Positions 59,321-64,000 of a stretch of DNA of 64,000 nucleotides are shown piece by piece. Position 1 is the first letter of the stretch. Every line of letters starts with the position of its first letter. Origin of the DNA: Thozetella sp. PMI_491 (lineage: Eukaryota; Ascomycota; Sordariomycetes; Chaetosphaeriales; Chaetosphaeriaceae). The position numbers were made by a program, and so were the translations under genes. The notes beneath the pieces were generated by a model, which worked only from the letters and a program-made list of their open reading frames with translations, did not search any database and was not told where the DNA came from. The stretch covers positions 1 through 64,000 of the forward strand of contig MU270136.1 in the NCBI GenBank assembly GCA_021432635.1, in the 5' to 3' direction.

Positions 59321-61201
59321 TCAGTGGATATTGAATGGCCTTAAATCCCCCTTCACGATATCCATAACTAGCGACTCGTCCAAGCAGGGCCCCTCAATGA
59401 TACCATCGACATATCCGCTGCCCACTAGTCGGTAGTAGGTATTGCCGCCTGGCTCAGCTGTGGTGCCGGGTTCCCTGCGAACGAAGAGCGGCAGCTCTGC
59501 TTCTATCGGGAGAAGCACAACGTCCCCGTGCTTGATGTCGTCTGTGCAGATACCAAAGAGACCAGTATCTGTCACTACGAAGGTCTTTCCTTGAAGTGTC
59601 ATGGCCGCGTCAAATATAGCGTTTGTCACGTGGCTGTTTTGGAAAGCATCTTGAAAAGCGTCTGCGAAAAGCTTCTTGATAGAGTAGCGCCCATTTGGCC
59701 ACATTGGGTGATCCGCTGGACGGTTTCGGGCATTCATGACATCGCGCAAGAGCGCGTAACCATCTAGTATTTCCATCGCCGACGCCGGTTTGTCGAAGTT
59801 TTTCCAGTGGGCAATAGGCGCGAGAGCTAGACGAGGAGCAAGCGTCCTTGCATTTCGAACGCCTGCCCATGGGTTGTTTCTTGTGCTGGTGGCCCCTGCC
59901 AGGATACTATGTAGCAAATCGGCAATTTGACCCACCCGGATCATGATGGTGTTTCCCATACGTAGCGCTATGCGACAAGACCCGAGCGGACGGCCCAAGA
60001 AATGTAACGTCTTGAAGTCGCTAGAAATCCGGGACGGTGGAGGCGGCGTTGGCGATCCTGTCCAGAACCTTAAGCTTGGGGGGACTGTTTTGAGTTGCAG
60101 GTTGATCTCAGCGCGAGCGAGGTCTGGCGCCCACGAAGGATAAGATAGGTCCGATAGCCGGCCGTCCCGCAAAGGGAAGTAGGTAAACACAGAAGCACCG
60201 AGCTCTTCGTTAATCATGTATGCGCTCGCCTCCAGCAGGACTTGCTTTGCCGGTTTTCTGTAGTCTGCTGGATACGCTTTCTGGGCCTTTGGCATCATGC
60301 CATACAAACCATACACCTTGTCGCGATCATCGCTGCACCGGCGCTTGGCTGTCATCTGAAGGAGGTGGCACAAGATATGTTCGGAAAATTTGTTCCCGCC
60401 GTGGTTCACCTCCATCAGAAAATAACCCACCGCGTCAGTTATGGCCTTTTTATCTTCGGAAAGGTGGAGCTGGAGGGATGGTTTTGTGATATACGCCACG
60501 ATCCCCGCTACTGCCAGCTGTAGCTTTCCGACCCCTTCAACGTCGAAAATGGACGCACGGAAAATCAAATGCCCACAAACGCAGATCGGTTCCTCTTTGG
60601 CCAGTCGGTATTCCTGGAATGTCCACACACGAGCCCAGTACGGTGAAGTAGCCAGAGCATGGATTCCGTCGACAACCGCGAAAGCCGCTAGATTTCTCTG
60701 CTCACTATCCTCCTCAGGAAATTCAGCGTCGATGTCAAGAGGCTGCATCTTTGAGGATGACTTGTCCGGCACGTAGCGCTTCGCCCACGCTATTGCTGCT
60801 TCGATATTAGAGTTAGCGGCGCCCAGCCATGCGATTACATTTACACAGTCAGAGTATATCCTGCTCATGAGAGGTATCTGAAAGTTCTTTTCGTCGGTGT
60901 CGACTTGGTTAATGCAGACGGCGTCCACCCACAGTGTCCTGGGGGCATCGGAGTGTCGAAGGTAGCGCAGGGCCAGCTCGAGGTTGACCGACACAGGCCA
61001 CGGATCGCCATCGATAGCGATAGTTTTCTTGATACTATCCTCGCCCCACACATACGACAACGCCTCAAACTGAGGCCGGTCATTGAGAGAAACGACACGG
61101 AGCGAGCATTGCAGCGGGCTATCGAAGATGGTATCCGGGTCAATGGTAAGTACTCGTATCTCCGCGCGCGTAGGCTCAAGTTTACCGTAAATCCGCGACA
61201 T
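59321..61201 (-). CDS. HET-domain protein, 626 aa
   Basis: Intronless; the first true ATG in frame is 61201, giving MSRIYGKLEP. The HET domain occupies about residues 40-190: FEALSYVWGED (45-55), LWVDAVCINQVDTDEKNFQI (90-109), then MSRIYSDCVNVIAWLG. This is the long-form HET type (SYVWGDP / WVDAICINQ), a different subgroup from the neighbour at 53,118. The region after 200 contains RVWTFQE and DRDKVYGLYGMM, both usual in this group, and ends with the typical C-terminal block GDVVLLPIEAELPLFVRR followed by YRLVGSGYVDGI. A role in non-self recognition is possible but unproven; such genes are highly multiplied in filamentous fungi. No transmembrane segment. Confidence 0.92.
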   Translation of the reverse strand: MSRIYGKLEPTRAEIRVLTIDPDTIFDSPLQCSLRVVSLNDRPQFEALSYVWGEDSIKKTIAIDGDPWPVSVNLELALRYLRHSDAPRTLWVDAVCINQVDTDEKNFQIPLMSRIYSDCVNVIAWLGAANSNIEAAIAWAKRYVPDKSSSKMQPLDIDAEFPEEDSEQRNLAAFAVVDGIHALATSPYWARVWTFQEYRLAKEEPICVCGHLIFRASIFDVEGVGKLQLAVAGIVAYITKPSLQLHLSEDKKAITDAVGYFLMEVNHGGNKFSEHILCHLLQMTAKRRCSDDRDKVYGLYGMMPKAQKAYPADYRKPAKQVLLEASAYMINEELGASVFTYFPLRDGRLSDLSYPSWAPDLARAEINLQLKTVPPSLRFWTGSPTPPPPSRISSDFKTLHFLGRPLGSCRIALRMGNTIMIRVGQIADLLHSILAGATSTRNNPWAGVRNARTLAPRLALAPIAHWKNFDKPASAMEILDGYALLRDVMNARNRPADHPMWPNGRYSIKKLFADAFQDAFQNSHVTNAIFDAAMTLQGKTFVVTDTGLFGICTDDIKHGDVVLLPIEAELPLFVRREPGTTAEPGGNTYYRLVGSGYVDGIIEGPCLDESLVMDIVKGDLRPFNIH

Positions 61202-62395
61202 CGCATTGTTGATTTCGCTCTCAGTCCGCTGGCAGAACCAAGGTGCGAGCGGCTCGGCTCTGGAAGAAGTATCAGCCTCACCGCATTTCACGGAGGAAGG
61301 TTTGTCCGTTGCTGACCCAATGTGCCTGGACAGCTCAGCCTCACGACGATTGGGAATACGAAGTCCGGGCGTCAGCTATGTTGATTCGCTAAATGACTTG
61401 ACTCTTCGGAGAGATAGACGTCGCCATATACCCTATTTATCCTATCGCAGGCCTGGAACAGACACTAAGTTGATAATTATCGTAATTATCATTATAACAT
61501 ACCCTTTACCTTTTAAACACTTCATCTAAGGCTCGCTCCTACAGTCATGGCATCGCTCGGCGTCTACAAATCAATCCTGCGTGCTATCTAAGTATATGTA
61601 ATTGCCGCCGATCGGCTTCTATTTGTCTACTAGACTCATATCTAGGAGCAATTGAATAAAACCTTAAATAGCACTTTTGAGAGTATTAAAGACAAGGACA
61701 AGCCAAGGTTAACTTAGGGCTAACTTCGAACTACAGAATGCTCAACAAAAGAAGAGGCTAGCGTTAAACTCCTTCTCCCATTGCTAAAGGCGGCATATAT
61801 TCACTGCCCATCTTATCACATCCGTGTACTTATCATCGGCAAGCGACGGGCTAAGGCTCTAGGCTTGGGGTACTTTCTACGGAATAACGAATATTTAGCT
61901 ACACGACCCCTGCCCTCCTTCTCTACCTAAAAAATGTCACTGTTAAAGACAAAGATGAAGTTCCAATAATTTTGTACATCTTCCTTCTATTAATTAATAC
62001 GGCATTTTTTTTTAATTATTTAAAGATAGTAATGAATATGTATGTAGTAGAGTATTTACGACACAAGCGAACTAGCACAATTGTCTCGCACAGTGAATAC
62101 CGCACCCAGCATCTTGGGCACAATTAATATTAATGGATATAAATTATCCCCCTTTAAAAGTCGATATTAAAGCAACTCCGTCGTCTTCGTACTAACACAC
62201 CACCAACAACCAGAAATGTCAATGCTGTGGCTACTGGACCCGCCACAGCACCAGCTATCCATCCCTTAGATGGAACTGCACTTATTAGTGAGCGATAAGT
62301 ACAAAAAGCAAAACGAATGGGATTCCTCCCATATTTTAGCTTCCAACTCGCGCAGCTTATACTTTTCACTTGTTTGCTATTGCCTCACCCGAGTT
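61202..62395. other. AT-rich intergenic region with an orphan transmembrane segment
   Basis: About 1.2 kb. On the minus strand 62,154-62,369 encodes KGWIAGAVAGPVATALTFLV followed by RRRR, the typical membrane-anchor segment of fungal Ser/Thr-rich surface proteins, but the extracellular domain is missing, so this is probably a relic. The region 61,470-62,150 is very AT-rich and empty. Confidence 0.45.
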
Positions 62396-64000
62396 TTACG
62401 CACCGAACTCTGGCTCCTTGTTTGGCCGCTTGGCTATTAATGACCAAGTTGCTAAACGAGGGAATGCAGTAGTAATACGTGGGATAATACGGGGAGGTTG
62501 CGGTAAAATCCATGACAAGATCCATCTTCGCAGCTTAGGTAGGTATATGATACTTGAAACAATAATCGCAACGAATGTCACTATTTCGCCGATTCCTGCA
62601 AAACTTGTCAGCAACGCGAGCAGATTATGCGCACCCCAATACTTCTTTTACCTAATCGAGCTGCAATCCATCTAGAACTATACAGCACGGCGCCGTTATC
62701 ATCCCTTGGGAATACATCGAGATTGATAGCGAAAAGGCTGGTCATAAAAGATAGCGGTGTCTGTTGCGCAACACATCAGGTTAACTAGGCCTCATGCTAA
62801 TGTCGAAAGGGTATATTTGAGGGCGAGCGAAGGGGAGGGCCGATGGCTTAGTAGGGCAGGAAATAATCGTACGAAGATAATCGTCACTATGGTGAACAGC
62901 ATGATAAAGTCGTTCTGTCTTCTGGCAAGTTCTGCCTCGGCCAAAGAACTTTGTGCTTGTTTCGTTTGTACCAGATAGTCCAGCTGTTTCGGGGTCAGCG
63001 TCCAATATCACGAGCGACATTGAAGCGAGGAATAGGGGTCCGGCTGCATACTGCATTTAGCATCCTCTCAGCATCCGTGTCCAGCCTCTCGGTGCGCTTC
63101 ATGAGAGCTTCTATACCACAGTCCTGAATGAACTGCTCTCGGTAGTTCTTTTGCAAGTCAGAAGTGCCGGGCCAGAGTATGATAGACAAGTTTTCAAGAA
63201 CACTACGCTGGTTCTCAAAGACCCGGAGGATCAGATGCAGTTCGTCGCGTATGTCCTTGACCTCGTAGATGAGCTTGATTTCTTTGTCGATCGACTTGGC
63301 TTCTTCTTCGATCGTCTTTGCGTCCTTGGTGTTGGGTTCGTCCTTATTCTTACTGGATTTGGCGCTCGGTTTGGATGTTATGGAAGTATGGAATGTTTTG
63401 AAGCAGAGGGATTCTCCGTCGGACTAAAGGTTGGATGAGTTAGCTCGCGCTCTGTCTATAGCGAGGTACAAAGCAGAGTGGCGCCATACCCGTGTGGCAA
63501 TGCAGCTTTCGAATATATCTAGGATATGCACGCCGAGACCCGCATACTTGAATTTGTCGAGAAATGTGGCACACTCGTGGATGATATGCCCCATGAGCTC
63601 CTCTGGGCTCAAAAATGACCGAATTCCACTTTGCCGTACTGTATCCAAAAGACTGTCTTCGTGGCCAATATGCCATCTCTCTGGGAACGTCGTGACAATG
63701 GTACCTTTGTAGAAAGTCAGTTGCCGTATTGATCAACAGCGTTACCAAGCAGTACCGACTTTCATCTAATTTCCAGAGCCAGAGTTGATGCACTGTGAGC
63801 AGCCTCTTCGCAGCTTGCTGACTAGGTGGCTTCGCCGGGCTCTGGTCGGTGGTATTGAACTTGTTGCCTAGAAAGGATTTGTTTCGTCCAATGGGTTTCC
63901 CGAGGGTTGGCTCATATACCGTCCCGTTTGAAGCTTCAAATGGCTTTCCACCCTCGACAACCGAGGTAATGTCTTGAAAATCCGTCAGCATCCAAGTGGA
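62396..64000 (-). CDS. CorA-like Mg2+ transporter-domain protein (5' end outside window)
   Basis: Minus-strand gene running out of the right edge. Exons in reading order: beyond 64000-63760, 63704-63490, 63423-63052, 62983-62873, 62760-62652 and 62595-62396; all phases agree. The order of blocks is that of large fungal cytoplasmic-domain proteins with a C-terminal CorA-like channel: VHQLWLWKLDES, IVTTFPERW, DIFESCIA, EIKLIYEVKDIRDELHLI, ERMLNALDYLVQTKQAQSS, then helix 1 (FIMLFTIVTIIFTPLSFMTS) and helix 2 (IGEIVTFVAIIVSSIIYL). The pore-signature position reads FAIN rather than GMN. The N-terminal part is not in the window. Divalent-cation transport is a family inference; many fungal members lack tests. 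The first donor (GTCGGT) is unusual, so that exon edge is the least certain. Confidence 0.78.

Noticed and set aside
59321-61291. Start of the second HET protein at 61291
   Set aside because: Position 61291 is GTG, not ATG. The first ATG in frame is 61201 and gives a normal HET N-terminus.

Overview
The window looks like genomic DNA of a filamentous ascomycete (Pezizomycotina). The genes have short introns of about 50 to 130 bases with GT..AG ends and CTAAC-like branch points, intergenic stretches are AT-rich, and the families are typical of mould genomes: HET, HeLo, CFEM-like, FSH1 hydrolase, Zn2Cys6 regulator, NR-PKS and tannase. I cannot fix the genus or class from sequence alone. Exon joins were checked by reading phase and by continuity of known family motifs. 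No tRNA, rRNA or CRISPR array was seen.

Left flank (1-11,444): an AAA+ ATPase gene (208-2904, minus) is divergent from a HeLo-domain gene (3606-5030, plus) whose C-terminal half looks like an NLR NTPase that has lost its P-loop. A cysteine-rich membrane-anchored surface protein follows (7230-8001). Then come three broken genes: a sugar-transporter remnant, an unidentified minus-strand remnant and a frameshifted LysM-like secreted protein.

Specialised-metabolite cluster (about 11,445-38,940): MFS efflux pump, Zn2Cys6 regulator, FSH1-type serine hydrolase, a 2601-residue non-reducing PKS (SAT-KS-AT-PT-ACP-CMeT-R), an FAD-dependent phenolic halogenase, an integral membrane protein and a cytochrome P450. 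The expected logic is as follows. The PKS builds a C-methylated aromatic polyketide and releases it reductively as an aldehyde. The hydrolase may clear or edit stalled chains. The halogenase chlorinates the phenol, the P450 oxidises it, the pump exports it and the regulator switches the genes on. No azaphilone-type flavin hydroxylase is visible, so a chlorinated aromatic aldehyde or a derivative of one is the simplest prediction.

Middle and right: a five-exon dynamin-like GTPase with a long Ser/Thr-rich tail (39,680-42,776). Then a carbohydrate-catabolic group: Cys-type sulfatase (44,640-46,402), alpha-glucoside-type sugar/H+ symporter (46,618-48,231, minus) and a PL26-like rhamnogalacturonan exolyase (49,142-51,766, plus), the last two sharing a divergent promoter. 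Two HET-domain genes (53,118-55,040 plus; 59,321-61,201 minus) flank a secreted tannase/feruloyl esterase (56,050-57,711, minus). The window ends inside a CorA-like magnesium-transporter-domain gene on the minus strand (62,396 to beyond 64,000). Long AT-rich gene-poor stretches separate these blocks, one carrying a near-perfect inverted repeat (36,553-36,740).
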